The notes: generated by a model not told the origin, from the sequence alone. DNA of 64,000 bases from Pyxidicoccus sp. MSG2 (GCF_026626705.1 NZ_JAPNKC010000001.1:8698001-8762000); one strand, 5' to 3'. Shown: positions 17,146-26,763, numbered from the stretch's first letter. Translations and numbers: made by a program.

Positions 17146-18057
17146 CTACGACTCGCGAGCGGGCAGCCCCTCATCCAGGAACGCCTTCAGCTCCGGGAGC
17201 ACGCGCTCGGGGTGCTCCTGGTGGGGACTGTGCCCCGCGTCCACGCGCAACAGCCTCGCCTTCGGAAGCCGCCGCGCCGCCTCCTCCGCGAGCGACGGAG
17301 GCAGCACATCCTCCTTCTCACCCCATACGAGCAGCACCGGCGCCTTCACCTCACCCAGTCGCTCCCGTCGGTGGAACACGGGCCCCGTCAGCGGCACCAG
17401 CGTGTTGAACGCCCGCGCCCCCGCGTCCCGGCCTTCCGGCACCGCGAGCAATTCATAATCCAGCGCTCCCAGCCGCTCGCCCAGCGGCGTGGGAGGCGGC
17501 GGCATCAGCCGGGACCAGGCCCACGGCCCCAGCGAGCGCGCCAAGCGCTCCGGCCCGGCCCGGAAGAACAGGCGCGCCTTGCGCAGCATCTCCGGCCCCA
17601 GCCCCATCGCATCCACCAGGGCCAGCCGCTCCACCGGCACCCGGCCGCGAAGCGCCAACTCCAGCCCCACCAGCCCGCCCAGCGAGTGGCCCACCACCGC
17701 CACCGGCCCCGTCCCCAACTGGAGCAACAATTCCTCCACCGGCTCGGTGAAGAAGCGCACCCCGTCCTCCGCGGAGTCCAGCGCCCCCTCTGTCGCCGAG
17801 GACATCCCAAAACCGGGAAGGTCCACCGCCAGCACCCGGTGTCCCCGGGCCAGTGCCGTCAGGTAGACGAACCAGGTGGACGCGGCCCCGCCTCGCCCGT
17901 GTAGCAGCACCACCGTGGGGCCCTGGCCCCCCTCCAGAACCCGCAGCGCCCCGCCCCCTGGCAGCCAGCGCACCGTCGCCGTCACCGCCGGGGCCAGTTG
18001 CCCCAGCAGTCCCGCCTCCACCGCCCCCACCGCCGGAGCCTTCGCCGGCGCCTTCAT
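17146..18057 (-). CDS. Alpha/beta hydrolase
   Basis: The product has 303 residues from the ATG at 18057 (MKAPAKAPAVG). It has the standard fold marks: an oxyanion strand VVLLHGRGGAAST (about 50-60), the nucleophile elbow VVGHSLGGLVGLE (Ser about 120), a late acid in VLLVWGEKEDVLPP and the catalytic His in VDAGHSPHQEHPE. It lacks a signal peptide. The substrate is unknown; the family includes esterases, dehalogenases and lyases. It is divergent from the MoxR/Bat operon across about 200 bp. Confidence 0.85.
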   Translation of the reverse strand: MKAPAKAPAVGAVEAGLLGQLAPAVTATVRWLPGGGALRVLEGGQGPTVVLLHGRGGAASTWFVYLTALARGHRVLAVDLPGFGMSSATEGALDSAEDGVRFFTEPVEELLLQLGTGPVAVVGHSLGGLVGLELALRGRVPVERLALVDAMGLGPEMLRKARLFFRAGPERLARSLGPWAWSRLMPPPPTPLGERLGALDYELLAVPEGRDAGARAFNTLVPLTGPVFHRRERLGEVKAPVLLVWGEKEDVLPPSLAEEAARRLPKARLLRVDAGHSPHQEHPERVLPELKAFLDEGLPARES

Positions 18058-18265
18058 GACCGGCCCCCGGGACACGCGGGGCGGACCGGCTTCCACCGGG
18101 AGTGGAACGTCCGGGGGTGGGACGGGGCAGGGTGGGACATGGGAAACGGGGCTCCGGCAGGGGCGGTCGGACGCGCAACTTACTGGAATGGCCGGGCTTC
18201 TGCGGTGTTGAGCCCGATACCCGGTAACCCCTAGGCTGCCGCCGCCAGTCCGACACGAGGCGACA

Positions 18266-19255
18266 TTGAACACCGACATCCGCGCGCTCACCGAACGCGT
18301 GCAGCAGGAAAGCAGCTTCGTCGAGATCCTCAACCAGGAGACCGGCAAGGTCATCGTCGGCCAGCGCTACATGCTGGAGCGCATCCTCATCGGCCTGCTC
18401 TGCAACGGGCACGTGCTGCTCGAAGGTGTCCCCGGCCTCGCGAAGACGCTCACCGTGCGCACCGTGGCGGACGCGCTCAGCGCCACCTTCATGCGCATCC
18501 AGTTCACCCCGGACCTGCTGCCCGCGGACGTGGTGGGCACGATGATCTACAACCAGCAGGCCGCGAACTTCACCGTCCGCAAGGGCCCCATCTTCGCGAA
18601 CATCGTCCTCGCGGACGAAATCAACCGCGCCCCCGCCAAGGTGCAGTCCGCCCTCCTGGAGGCCATGGCCGAGCGCCAGGTCACCATCGGCGACCAGTCC
18701 TTCGGTCTGCCCTCGCCGTTCCTCGTGCTGGCCACCCAGAACCCGATTGAACAGGAAGGTACCTACCCGCTGCCCGAGGCGCAGGTAGACCGCTTCATGC
18801 TCAAGGTGAAGGTGGGCTACCCCACGCGCGACGAGGAGAAGGTCATCATGGACCGGATGTCCGGCGGCACCACGCCCCGGGCGCAGAAGGTCATCAACCT
18901 GGAGCACCTGGTCCGCGCCCGCGAGCTCGTCCACCACATCTACATGGACGAGAAGGTGAAGGAGTACATCCTCAACGTGGTGTTCGCCACGCGCGAGCCC
19001 AACAAGTACGGCCTCAAGGACCTGGCGGACTACATCCAGTTCGGCGCCTCGCCGCGCGCCACCATCTCCCTCGCGCAGGCCGCGCGCGCCCACGCCTTCC
19101 TGCGCCACCGCGGCTTCGTCACCCCCGAGGACGTGAAGGCGATTGCCTTCGATGTGCTCCGCCACCGCATCGCCATGACGTACGAGGCGGAGGCCGAGGA
19201 GCTCACCACGGAGAAGATCATCCAGCGCGTGTTCGACCGCGTCGAAGTCCCCTGA
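18266..19255 (+). CDS. MoxR-family AAA+ ATPase
   Basis: The product has 329 residues and starts at a TTG with GAGG 5 nt upstream. It carries Walker A GVPGLAKT, Walker B VLADEINRAPAKVQSALLEA (with the MoxR NRAP signature) and sensor 1 LATQNPIEQEGTYPLPEAQ. MoxR ATPases act as chaperones for VWA-domain partners, and the next genes encode exactly these. It is the first gene of a tight operon running to 26763. Confidence 0.93.
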   Translation: MNTDIRALTERVQQESSFVEILNQETGKVIVGQRYMLERILIGLLCNGHVLLEGVPGLAKTLTVRTVADALSATFMRIQFTPDLLPADVVGTMIYNQQAANFTVRKGPIFANIVLADEINRAPAKVQSALLEAMAERQVTIGDQSFGLPSPFLVLATQNPIEQEGTYPLPEAQVDRFMLKVKVGYPTRDEEKVIMDRMSGGTTPRAQKVINLEHLVRARELVHHIYMDEKVKEYILNVVFATREPNKYGLKDLADYIQFGASPRATISLAQAARAHAFLRHRGFVTPEDVKAIAFDVLRHRIAMTYEAEAEELTTEKIIQRVFDRVEVP

Positions 19256-19283
19256 CGCACCCTCCCGAGCCGCAGGCGCCCCC

Positions 19284-20165
19284 GTGCTTCCCAAGGACCT
19301 CATCCGCCGCATCCGCAAGCTGGAGATTCGCACCCGCAAGGTGGTCTCCGACATGCTCGCGGGTCAGTACCACTCGGTCTTCAAGGGCCGCGGCATGGCC
19401 TTCTCCGAGGTGCGCCAGTACCAGCCCGGTGACGAGATTCGCATCATCGACTGGAACGTCACCGCACGCATGAACGAGGCCTACGTCAAGGTCTTCACCG
19501 AGGAGCGCGAGCTGACGGTGATGCTCCTGGTGGACGTGTCCGCCTCGAAGGAGTTCGGCTCCAAGGAGCGCACCAAGGCGGAGATTGCCGCCGAGGTCGC
19601 CGCGCAGATTGCCTTCAGCGCGATTGCGAACAACGACCGGGTGGGGCTCATCCTCTTCTCGGACCGGGTGGAGAAGGTGGTGCCGCCGCGCAAGGGCCGC
19701 ACGCACGTGCTGCGGCTGGTCAGCGACATCCTCACCTTCCAGCCGCAGGGGAAGGGGACGGACCTGTCCACGGGGCTCACGTACCTGACGCAGGTGGCGA
19801 AGCGGAAGGCCGTCACGTTCCTCATCTCCGACTTCCAGGCGCGCGACTACGAGAAGCCGCTGCGGCTGGTGGGGCGCAAGCACGACCTGGTGCCGGTGGT
19901 GGTGGAGGACCCGTTGGAGGAGGCCTTCCCGCGACTGGGGCTGGTGGAGATGGAGGACCCGGAGTCGGGCGAGCGCTTCGTGGTGGACACCAGCGACCCG
20001 CGCGTGCGCGGCCGTTTCGCGCGCGCCATGCAGACCGCGCGCGACGAGCGCCGCAAGCTGTTCAAGAAGCTGGAGCTGGACCACGTGGAGCTGCGGGCCG
20101 GCGATGACCACGGCAAGGCGCTCGCGCAGTTCTTCCGCGCGCGGGCCCGGAGGATGGCGGCGTGA
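19284..20165 (+). CDS. DUF58 protein with VWA-like MIDAS
   Basis: The product has 293 residues with a GTG start. The DUF58 motif appears at about 50-70 (RQYQPGDEIRIIDWNVTARM). A metal-site strand LLVDVSASKEFG gives the D-x-S-x-S MIDAS motif. There is no membrane segment. In MoxR operons DUF58 proteins are the usual clients of the ATPase. The stop overlaps the next GTG start as GTGA. Confidence 0.9.
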   Translation: MLPKDLIRRIRKLEIRTRKVVSDMLAGQYHSVFKGRGMAFSEVRQYQPGDEIRIIDWNVTARMNEAYVKVFTEERELTVMLLVDVSASKEFGSKERTKAEIAAEVAAQIAFSAIANNDRVGLILFSDRVEKVVPPRKGRTHVLRLVSDILTFQPQGKGTDLSTGLTYLTQVAKRKAVTFLISDFQARDYEKPLRLVGRKHDLVPVVVEDPLEEAFPRLGLVEMEDPESGERFVVDTSDPRVRGRFARAMQTARDERRKLFKKLELDHVELRAGDDHGKALAQFFRARARRMAA

Positions 20166-21151
20166 CGCGGCTCCTTCCCGTGCTGGCCCTGTTGCTGGTG
20201 GGTGCGCTCCCTTCGAGTGCGGCGGCGCAGCAGCCTCCCGGCGCGCCCGCGGACGAGACGGTGCAGCCGCAGAACGTCTCCGCGCGCGTGGAGCCGAGGC
20301 AGGTGCGCATCGGCGACCCCTTCGTCTACGAGGTGGTCATCACCCACCCGAAGGAGCACCGCTACGAACTGGTGATGCCCAAGGAGACGGGCGACTTCGA
20401 GGTGCTGGACCAGACGCGCCAGCGCCAGGACGGGCCGGACTCGGCCACCACGACCTTCGGCGTGCGCATGTCCGCCTTCGCGCTGGGCACGGTGCCGCTG
20501 CCGTCGCTTTCCTTCGACGTGGCCACGCCGGACGGCCCGAAGAAGTTCTCCCTGCCGGGCCGCGAGGTGGAGGTGGTGTCCACGCTGCCGCCGGACGTGG
20601 ACCAGCAGGGCGTCCACTTCTTCGACCTCCAGCCGCCGCAGGAGGTGCCCATCCGCTCGTGGCGGCTGGTGCTGGTGGGGCTGGGCCTGCTGGCCGCGGG
20701 CCTGCTGGCGTGGGCGCTGTATCGCTGGTGGAAGAACCGGCCGAAGCACGTGGAGCAGGTGCCGCTGCTGCCCCTGGACGTGCGCACGCGCAAGGCGCTG
20801 GACGCGCTCAAGGCCGAGGACCTGCCCGCGCACGGCCACGCGAAGGACTTCTACTTCCGGCTCTCCGAAATCGTCCGCGGCTACCTCGGTGAGCGCTACG
20901 GCTTCGAGGCGCTGGAGTGCACCAGCTCGGAGCTGATGGCCTCGCTGCGCCGCCTCCCCACCCCCGGGCTCCCCGAGGACGCGCTGATGCGCTTCGTGTC
21001 CGAGTCGGACATGGTGAAGTACGCGCGCGCGGATGCCCCACCCGAGTCCTGTCGCGACGCGCTCGCCTTCGGCTACGCGCTCATCGACAAGACGTACGTT
21101 CCGCCCCCGCCCCAGGCTCCCGCCAATGCCGCCGCTCCCCACGTTCAATAA
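20162..21151 (+). CDS. Bat operon membrane protein (BatD/DUF4381-like)
   Basis: The product has 329 residues with a signal peptide at 1-22 (cleavage near AAAQ). It has a periplasmic beta-sandwich-like domain (about 40-145: ARVEPRQVRIGDPFVYEVVI), one membrane helix (about 165-185, WRLVLVGLGLLAAGLLAWAL) and a cytoplasmic helical tail of about 130 residues (FYFRLSEIVRGYLGERYGFE) as in DUF4381. The GTG start overlaps the DUF58 stop. Its 3' end overlaps the following VWA gene by 26 bp. It is probably an envelope anchor for the VWA proteins. Confidence 0.75.
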   Translation: MTRLLPVLALLLVGALPSSAAAQQPPGAPADETVQPQNVSARVEPRQVRIGDPFVYEVVITHPKEHRYELVMPKETGDFEVLDQTRQRQDGPDSATTTFGVRMSAFALGTVPLPSLSFDVATPDGPKKFSLPGREVEVVSTLPPDVDQQGVHFFDLQPPQEVPIRSWRLVLVGLGLLAAGLLAWALYRWWKNRPKHVEQVPLLPLDVRTRKALDALKAEDLPAHGHAKDFYFRLSEIVRGYLGERYGFEALECTSSELMASLRRLPTPGLPEDALMRFVSESDMVKYARADAPPESCRDALAFGYALIDKTYVPPPPQAPANAAAPHVQ

Positions 21152-22136
21152 CCCCGAGGCGCTCTGGGGGCTGCTGCTCGTGCCGCTGCTGCTGGTGCAG
21201 GCGTGGCGGGAGCGGCGCGCCCGCGCCACGCTGCGCTTCTCCGCCGCGCACGTCTTCGCCCGCAACGGCAAGGGGCTGCGCACGTACCTGCTGCCCCTGC
21301 TCCCACTGCTGCGCGCGGCGGCGGTGGCCGCGGCCATCTTCGCCATTGCCCGGCCCCAGGCGCGCGACTCGCGCGTGCGGGACTTGTCGGTGGAGGGCAT
21401 CGACATCGTGGTGGCGCTCGACCTGTCCACCTCCATGGAGGCCGGAGACTTCCGCCCGCAGAACCGCCTGCACGTGGCGAAGGAAGTGCTCAGCGAGTTC
21501 ATCGCCAACCGGGTGAATGACCGCATCGGCCTGGTGGTGTTCGCGGGCGCGGCCTACACGCAGGCGCCGCTGACGCTGGACTACGGCGTGCTGAAGGAGG
21601 TCATCAAGCAGTTGCGCACGCGCGTGCTGGAGGACGGCACGGCCATTGGCGACGCGCTGGCCACGTCGCTCAACCGCCTGCGCGACTCGGAGGCGAAGAG
21701 CCGCGTGGTGGTGCTGATTACCGACGGTGACAACAACGCCGGGAAGATTTCGCCCATGGACTCGGCGAACATGGCCCACTCGCTCAACGTGCCCATCTAC
21801 ACGATCCTGGTGGGCAAGGGCGGCAAGGTGCCCTTCCCGCAGGGCACCGACCTGTTCGGCAACACCGTGTGGCGCGAGACGGAGATTCCCATCAACCCGG
21901 AGCTGATGCAGGACATCGCGGACCGCACCGGCGGTGAGTACTACCGCGCCACGGACCCGGAGGGCCTGCGCGCGGGCCTGCAGAAGGTGCTCGACTCGCT
22001 GGAGCGCTCGAAGCTGATGGAGGGCGGCGCCAGCGCCACCTACCGCGAGGAGTTCCACCCGTTCCTGCTGGCCGCCTTCGGCCTCGCCGCGCTGGAGTTG
22101 CTCCTGCGCGCTTCCTTCCTGAGGGTCTTCCCGTGA
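21126..22136 (+). CDS. batA: VWA-domain membrane protein (BatA-like)
   Basis: The product has 336 residues from the ATG at 21126 (PPLPTFNNPEALWGLLLVPL). Two N-terminal membrane helices (about 10-25 and 55-75) precede a VWA domain with an intact MIDAS (ALDLSTSMEAGDF; later TDGDNNAGK). A final hydrophobic helix lies near 315. This is the BatA layout (Bacteroides aerotolerance). The start lies inside the end of the upstream gene and the stop overlaps the next GTG, so translation is probably coupled. Confidence 0.88.
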   Translation: MPPLPTFNNPEALWGLLLVPLLLVQAWRERRARATLRFSAAHVFARNGKGLRTYLLPLLPLLRAAAVAAAIFAIARPQARDSRVRDLSVEGIDIVVALDLSTSMEAGDFRPQNRLHVAKEVLSEFIANRVNDRIGLVVFAGAAYTQAPLTLDYGVLKEVIKQLRTRVLEDGTAIGDALATSLNRLRDSEAKSRVVVLITDGDNNAGKISPMDSANMAHSLNVPIYTILVGKGGKVPFPQGTDLFGNTVWRETEIPINPELMQDIADRTGGEYYRATDPEGLRAGLQKVLDSLERSKLMEGGASATYREEFHPFLLAAFGLAALELLLRASFLRVFP

Positions 22137-23194
22137 CGCCCGTGGAAGCCTGGCGCTTCACACTGCTCGGCTACCAGGTGGGGCTTGCCCAGCCCTTCTA
22201 TCTGCTGCTGGTGGGGTTGGGCGTGCTGCTGGGGCTGCTCGCGCTGGTGGGCGCGCTGCGACGCTCCTCCCGCGTGCGCGCGCTGCTCAACGAGCGCCAC
22301 GCGGAGCGCTTCACCCCGGGCGTCTCGGTGTGGCGGCCGGCGGTGCAGGGCGGCATGTACGGGCTGGGGCTGGCGCTCTTCGGCTTCGCGCTCGCGCAGC
22401 CGCAGTGTGGCACCAAGAGCGAGCTGACGAAGCGCCGCGGCATCGACGTGGTGGTGGCGCTGGACGCGTCCAAGTCCATGCTCGCGCGCGACGTGCAGCC
22501 CAGCCGCCTGGAGCGCGCGAAGCTGGAGCTCACGACGCTGCTGGATGAGTTGAAGGGCGACCGCGTGGGCCTGGTGGTGTTCGCGGGCGACGCGTTCATC
22601 CAGTCGCCGCTGACGTCGGACTACTCGGCGGTGAAGCTGTTCCTGCGCGCGGTGGACCCGGAGGTGATGCCCCAGGGCGGCACCAACGTGGGCGCGGCGC
22701 TGAAGCTGTCGAAGCAGGTGCTGGACAACGCGGACCGCGGCTCGAAGGAGCGCGTGGTGGTGCTGCTGTCGGACGGCGAGGACCTCTTCGGCGAGGTGGC
22801 CGAGGCCACCGAGGCGCTGAAGGAAGCGAATGTCCCGGTGCTGGCGGTGGGCGTGGGCTCCGAGTCCGGTGAGCCCATCCCCGTCTACGACAGGCGCGGC
22901 GAGTTCGTGGACTACAAGAAGGACGCGGCCGGCGAGACGGTGATTACGCGGTTGGACCGCGCGGGCCTGACGACCATCGCCGAGGGCTCCGGCGGGGCCT
23001 TCTTCTACCAGCCGCGCGGCGTGGCCATGGCGCAGGTGGTGGAGCGCATCGACCAGATGCAGAAGAGCGAGCTGGAGAGCCGGGTGACGGTCCGCTACGA
23101 CGAGCGCTTCCAGTCCTTCGCCATTCCGGGGCTGGCGCTGCTCGCGCTGGGCATGCTGCTCCTACCGTCCTCGCGCCGGAGGTCCTCGCCGTGA
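22133..23194 (+). CDS. batB: VWA-domain membrane protein (BatB-like)
   Basis: The product is a 353-residue paralogue of the preceding gene. A first membrane helix lies at about 18-40 and a second near 75-90. The VWA domain has the MIDAS ALDASKSMLARD and the strand VVVLLSDGEDLFGE, and a C-terminal helix (ALLALGMLLLP) anchors the end. Start and stop both form GTGA overlaps with neighbours. It probably pairs with the BatA-like protein in the inner membrane. Confidence 0.88.
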   Translation: MTPVEAWRFTLLGYQVGLAQPFYLLLVGLGVLLGLLALVGALRRSSRVRALLNERHAERFTPGVSVWRPAVQGGMYGLGLALFGFALAQPQCGTKSELTKRRGIDVVVALDASKSMLARDVQPSRLERAKLELTTLLDELKGDRVGLVVFAGDAFIQSPLTSDYSAVKLFLRAVDPEVMPQGGTNVGAALKLSKQVLDNADRGSKERVVVLLSDGEDLFGEVAEATEALKEANVPVLAVGVGSESGEPIPVYDRRGEFVDYKKDAAGETVITRLDRAGLTTIAEGSGGAFFYQPRGVAMAQVVERIDQMQKSELESRVTVRYDERFQSFAIPGLALLALGMLLLPSSRRRSSP

Positions 23195-24207
23195 GCGCGC
23201 GTCTGGAGTCACCGAGCCGAGCGAGCCGCGCCGCGCGCTTGCTGACCTGGACGCTGGTGGTGGCGCTCGCGCTGCCGACGTCCGCGGGGGCGGCGGGGCC
23301 GCTGCAGAAGGACCACCCGCTGGTGGAGCAGGGCCGCGAGGCCTACACCGCGGGCCGCTACGAGGACGCGCTGGCTGCCTTCGAGGCTGCGAAGAAGGAA
23401 GTGCCCAATGACCCGGCGGTGGACTTCAACCGTGCGGACGCGCTGGCGAAGCTGGGGCGCGTCCCCGAGGCGCAGGAGGCCTTCCGTGGGGTGACGGAGT
23501 CCAACCGTCCCGACCTGCGGCAGAAGGCCTGGTACAACCTGGGCAACCTGTACGCCACCACGGGAGACAAGCAGGAGGCGTTGAAGTCCTACCGGCGCGC
23601 GCTGACGCTAGACCCGCAGGACGTGCAGGCCCGGCACAACTACGAGGTCGTGCTGCGCGACGTGCCACCTCAGCAGCAGAAGAGCCAACCCGACGGCGGC
23701 GCGGATGGCGGCTCCGACGGAGGCAGTGACGGTGGGCGCCCGGATGCGGGCCAGGACGGAGGCACGCGCGGCGATGGTGGCACCCCGCAGGACGGGGGCA
23801 TGGATGGTGGCGCGGACGGCGGCGCGGATGGTGGCAGCGCGGATGGTGGCGCGGACGGCGGCGCGGATGGAGGCCAGGGCGACGGTGGCAGTGACGGCGG
23901 CGCGGATGGCGGCGCGGACGGCGGGCAGCAGGGGCCGCAGCAGAAGGGCGACGGCGGTGCCGACGGCGGCGCGGATGGTGGCCAGGACGAGGGTGAGGGT
24001 GAATCGCAGGACGGTGGCAGTGACGGGGGCAGCGCGGGAGAAGAGGACGCGGAGGAGTCCCGTGATGGCGGGGCGAGCCCGACGGACGTCGACCGGCAGG
24101 AAGCGGAGCGCCTGCTGGATGCGATGAAGCAGAACGAGAAGAATCTCCAGCTCTGGCGTTTCCAGCAGAAGAAGAAGCAGAGGAAGCCCAATGAGAAGGA
24201 CTGGTAG
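23191..24207 (+). CDS. batC: TPR protein with Asp-Gly-Gly repeat tail (BatC-like)
   Basis: The product has 338 residues. A signal peptide (about 1-35) precedes three TPR units (about 48-150: GREAYTAGRYEDALAAFEAA, KAWYNLGNLYATTGDKQEAL). Residues 165-285 are low complexity, dominated by DGG-A/S units (DGGADGGSDGG). A charged helix with LLDAMKQNEKNLQLWRFQQK follows, the part conserved in Bat TPR proteins. The repeat tract is very acidic and could bind cations or act as a flexible spacer. The gene overlaps the next by 17 bp. Confidence 0.85.
   Translation: MSARLESPSRASRAARLLTWTLVVALALPTSAGAAGPLQKDHPLVEQGREAYTAGRYEDALAAFEAAKKEVPNDPAVDFNRADALAKLGRVPEAQEAFRGVTESNRPDLRQKAWYNLGNLYATTGDKQEALKSYRRALTLDPQDVQARHNYEVVLRDVPPQQQKSQPDGGADGGSDGGSDGGRPDAGQDGGTRGDGGTPQDGGMDGGADGGADGGSADGGADGGADGGQGDGGSDGGADGGADGGQQGPQQKGDGGADGGADGGQDEGEGESQDGGSDGGSAGEEDAEESRDGGASPTDVDRQEAERLLDAMKQNEKNLQLWRFQQKKKQRKPNEKDW
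23692..24030 (+). repeat. Low-complexity Asp-Gly-Gly coding repeat
   Basis: The stretch consists of iterated GAT/GAC-GGC/GGT-GGC codons with Ala, Ser or Gln interruptions, coding for the acidic linker of the BatC-like protein. Copy number is likely to vary between strains. Confidence 0.8.
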
Positions 24208-26056
24208 CGCCCGCGGGGCCCTGCTGGCCGTGCTCGCCCTGCTGGCCACCGCGCCGGCGTGGGCGAACGACGACCTGGATTTCTACCAGACGGTGGACCG
24301 CGAAGAGGTGGGCAGCCAGGACACCTTCCGCCTCACGGTGGTGGTGGTGGACGCGCCGCCCAACGCGCAGGTGCAGTTGCCGGAGTCGGAGGACTTCGAG
24401 GTCCTCTCCAGCTCGCGCAGCAGCCAGCGCTCCATCTCCCTGTCCGGCGGCGGCCCGGCCGTCATCCAGGACGTCACCCGGTACGTGCTGGTGATGCGGG
24501 CCAATCGCGCCGGGCGGCTGACGATTCCGCCCTCGCAAATCACGGTGCGCGGGAAGACGTACCGCACGCGGCCGGTGGAGCTGTCGGTGAGGACGGGCCG
24601 GCTGAGCTCGCCGCCCTCGGGCAGTTCCGGAAGCTCGTTGCCGGACCCGTTCGCCAGCGCGCCCTCGCAGCAGCGGCCGGACCCGTTCGGCGAGGAGCTG
24701 GATGCGGACGAGCCCACGATTCCGCGCGGGGACTCGGACCTGTTCCTGCGCGCGAGCCTGGACCGGGACGAGGTGTACGTCGGCGAGCAGGTGACGCTGT
24801 CGCTCTACATCTACTCGCGGGTGGACCTGTCGAGCGTGGACTCCGTCACCATGCCCAAGCTGGAAGGCTTCTGGACGGAGGAGGTGGAGAGCCCCACGCA
24901 GCTGTCCGGCGAGCAGAAGATTGTCGACGGTATTCCCTACCGCGCCTACCTGCTGCGCCGCCGCGCGCTCTTCCCGGTGAAGCCCGGCACGCTGTCCATC
25001 ACCGCCGCGGAGGCGGACATCACCACCGGCTTCCTCTTCGCCGGCCACCGCGTGCACCGCGTGTCCAACGCGCTGAAGGTGAAGGTGCGGCCGCTGCCGC
25101 CGGGCGCGCCCCCGGGCATGGCCAACGCGCAGGTGGGCACCTGGCGGCTGTCCATGGACGTGTCGCAGACGCGCGTGGAGCTGGGCCAGCCCGTCACGGT
25201 GAAGGTCATCCTGGAGGGCGTGGGCAACGTGAAGAACGTCACCCCGCCGAAGCTCACCGGCCCCGCCGCGCTCAAAATCTATGACCCCACCACGACGGAC
25301 AAGGTGGCGCCCCAGCGCAACCGCGTGCAGGGCCGCCGCGTGGTGGAGTACCTGGTGATGCCGCAGCGCACGGGCACCTTCACGCTGCCCGCGCTGGAGT
25401 TCCCGTACTTCGACCCGCGCCAGCAGGCCTACGAGGTGGCCCGCACGGACGCGGTGACGATTACGGTGGAGGCGGGTGCGGGCGGTGTGTCGGCGCTGCC
25501 CTCGTCGCCGTCGCACGTGGCGGACGCGGCCAACGAGCAGAAGAACGTGCTGACGGCGGGCGGGCTGCGGCCGGTGCGCTACCAGGCGAAGTTCGTGGCC
25601 CCGTCCGAGCCCCCGTGGAAGCGCGGCTTCTTCGTGCCGGCGGTGCTGGCGCCGCTGGGGCTGTTGCTGGGCGTGGCGCTCATCGGCGGGGTGCGCGGCA
25701 GGCTGGCCACCCGGACGGAGGCGGACCGCGGCCGGCAGCAGGCGAAGGCCGCGCGCAAGCGTCTGGCGGAGGCGGAGAAGCTGCAGGGCGGCGCCAACGT
25801 GGGCGCCTTCTACGCGGAGGTGGAGAAGGCGCTGCACGGCTTCCTGGAGGCGCGGCTGGGCGTTCCGGTGGGCGGCCTCACCCGCGAGGTGCTCGCCGAG
25901 CGGCTGGCGGCGAAGGGCGCGGACGCGGAGCGACGCTCGCGGGTGCTCTTCGTGCTGGAGGCGTGTGATCTCGGCCGCTACGGCGGCGGCGGCAACCCGG
26001 CGGAGCGGCAGAAGGTGATGGATGCCGCGATGGCGGCCATGGAGGGTTGGGCGTGA
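24191..26056 (+). CDS. batD: BatD-like oxygen-tolerance protein
   Basis: The product has 621 residues. The signal peptide ends near TAPAWAND. The protein then shows the BatD pattern: repeated immunoglobulin-like beta domains (LDFYQTVDREEVGSQDTFRL; DLFLRASLDRDEVYVGEQVT; WRLSMDVSQTRVELGQPVTV). A membrane helix at about 478-500 (FFVPAVLAPLGLLLGVALIG) is followed by a cytoplasmic helical tail. Length and domain order match BatD. It overlaps genes on both sides and is expected to display the Bat complex in the periplasm. Confidence 0.88.
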   Translation: MRRTGSARGALLAVLALLATAPAWANDDLDFYQTVDREEVGSQDTFRLTVVVVDAPPNAQVQLPESEDFEVLSSSRSSQRSISLSGGGPAVIQDVTRYVLVMRANRAGRLTIPPSQITVRGKTYRTRPVELSVRTGRLSSPPSGSSGSSLPDPFASAPSQQRPDPFGEELDADEPTIPRGDSDLFLRASLDRDEVYVGEQVTLSLYIYSRVDLSSVDSVTMPKLEGFWTEEVESPTQLSGEQKIVDGIPYRAYLLRRRALFPVKPGTLSITAAEADITTGFLFAGHRVHRVSNALKVKVRPLPPGAPPGMANAQVGTWRLSMDVSQTRVELGQPVTVKVILEGVGNVKNVTPPKLTGPAALKIYDPTTTDKVAPQRNRVQGRRVVEYLVMPQRTGTFTLPALEFPYFDPRQQAYEVARTDAVTITVEAGAGGVSALPSSPSHVADAANEQKNVLTAGGLRPVRYQAKFVAPSEPPWKRGFFVPAVLAPLGLLLGVALIGGVRGRLATRTEADRGRQQAKAARKRLAEAEKLQGGANVGAFYAEVEKALHGFLEARLGVPVGGLTREVLAERLAAKGADAERRSRVLFVLEACDLGRYGGGGNPAERQKVMDAAMAAMEGWA

Positions 26057-26763
26057 GCGGCTACTACACGCCGGAAGAGGCGCAGGACGTCTTCCTGAAG
26101 GCCAATGAGGCGTACGCGCGCGAGGACTACGCGGCGGCGCAGCAGGGCTACGAGAAGCTCCTGTCCCACGGCCACGGCGGACCGGACGTGCTCTACAACC
26201 TGGGCACCTCGCACCTGGCGCGGGGAGACCTGGGCCGGGCGGTGCTGGCGCTGGAGCAGGCGAAGAAGGAGGGCGCCCGCGCGCCGGACCTGGAGGCCAA
26301 CCTGGCCGTGGCCCGCGCGCGTCAGGTGGACAAGGTGGTGGGCGCCACGGCGGAGGAGGAGTTCCTCCCGCGGGTGACGGCGGCCACGGACGGCACGGTG
26401 GTGGCGTGGACCTTCCTGGGCACCTGGGTGGCGGCCTTCGCGCTGGTGCTGCTGTGGCGCGCGCTGCGCCCGGGCCGGCGCACGGCGGTGGGCATCATGG
26501 CCGCGCTGCTCTTCACGGTGGCGGTGCCCTCCGGGCTGCTGCTGGCCGCCCACGCGTGGGTGGAGGAGACGGTGCACGAGGCCGTCGTCCTGGCCCCCAC
26601 GTTGGTGGCGCGCGAGCTGCCCCAGGCCGGCGCCCGCTCCATCTTCGAGGTCCACGCCGGCCTCAAGGTGCGGCTGCTGGAGGAGACCGGCCGCTTCGTC
26701 CGCATCCGCCTCCCCAATGGCCTGGAGGGCTGGGCCGAGCGCGAAGGCGTGGCGGAAATCTGA
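26053..26763 (+). CDS. batE: TPR-membrane-SH3 protein (BatE-like)
   Basis: The product has 236 residues from a GTG that overlaps the batD stop (GTGA). An upstream in-frame TTG is less likely. The domains are: N-terminal TPR units (about 8-75: ANEAYAREDYAAAQQGYEKL, VLYNLGTSHLARGDLGRAVL), two membrane helices (about 117-137 and 148-170) and a bacterial SH3 domain at the end (FEVHAGLKVRLLEETGRFVR, LPNGLEGWAERE). The SH3 part may bind peptidoglycan. It is the last gene of the operon. Confidence 0.85.
   Translation: MSGYYTPEEAQDVFLKANEAYAREDYAAAQQGYEKLLSHGHGGPDVLYNLGTSHLARGDLGRAVLALEQAKKEGARAPDLEANLAVARARQVDKVVGATAEEEFLPRVTAATDGTVVAWTFLGTWVAAFALVLLWRALRPGRRTAVGIMAALLFTVAVPSGLLLAAHAWVEETVHEAVVLAPTLVARELPQAGARSIFEVHAGLKVRLLEETGRFVRIRLPNGLEGWAEREGVAEI

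Noticed and set aside
23692..24030. Possible CRISPR or satellite repeat
   Set aside because: The units are codon repeats of Asp-Gly-Gly within a gene, with no spacers.
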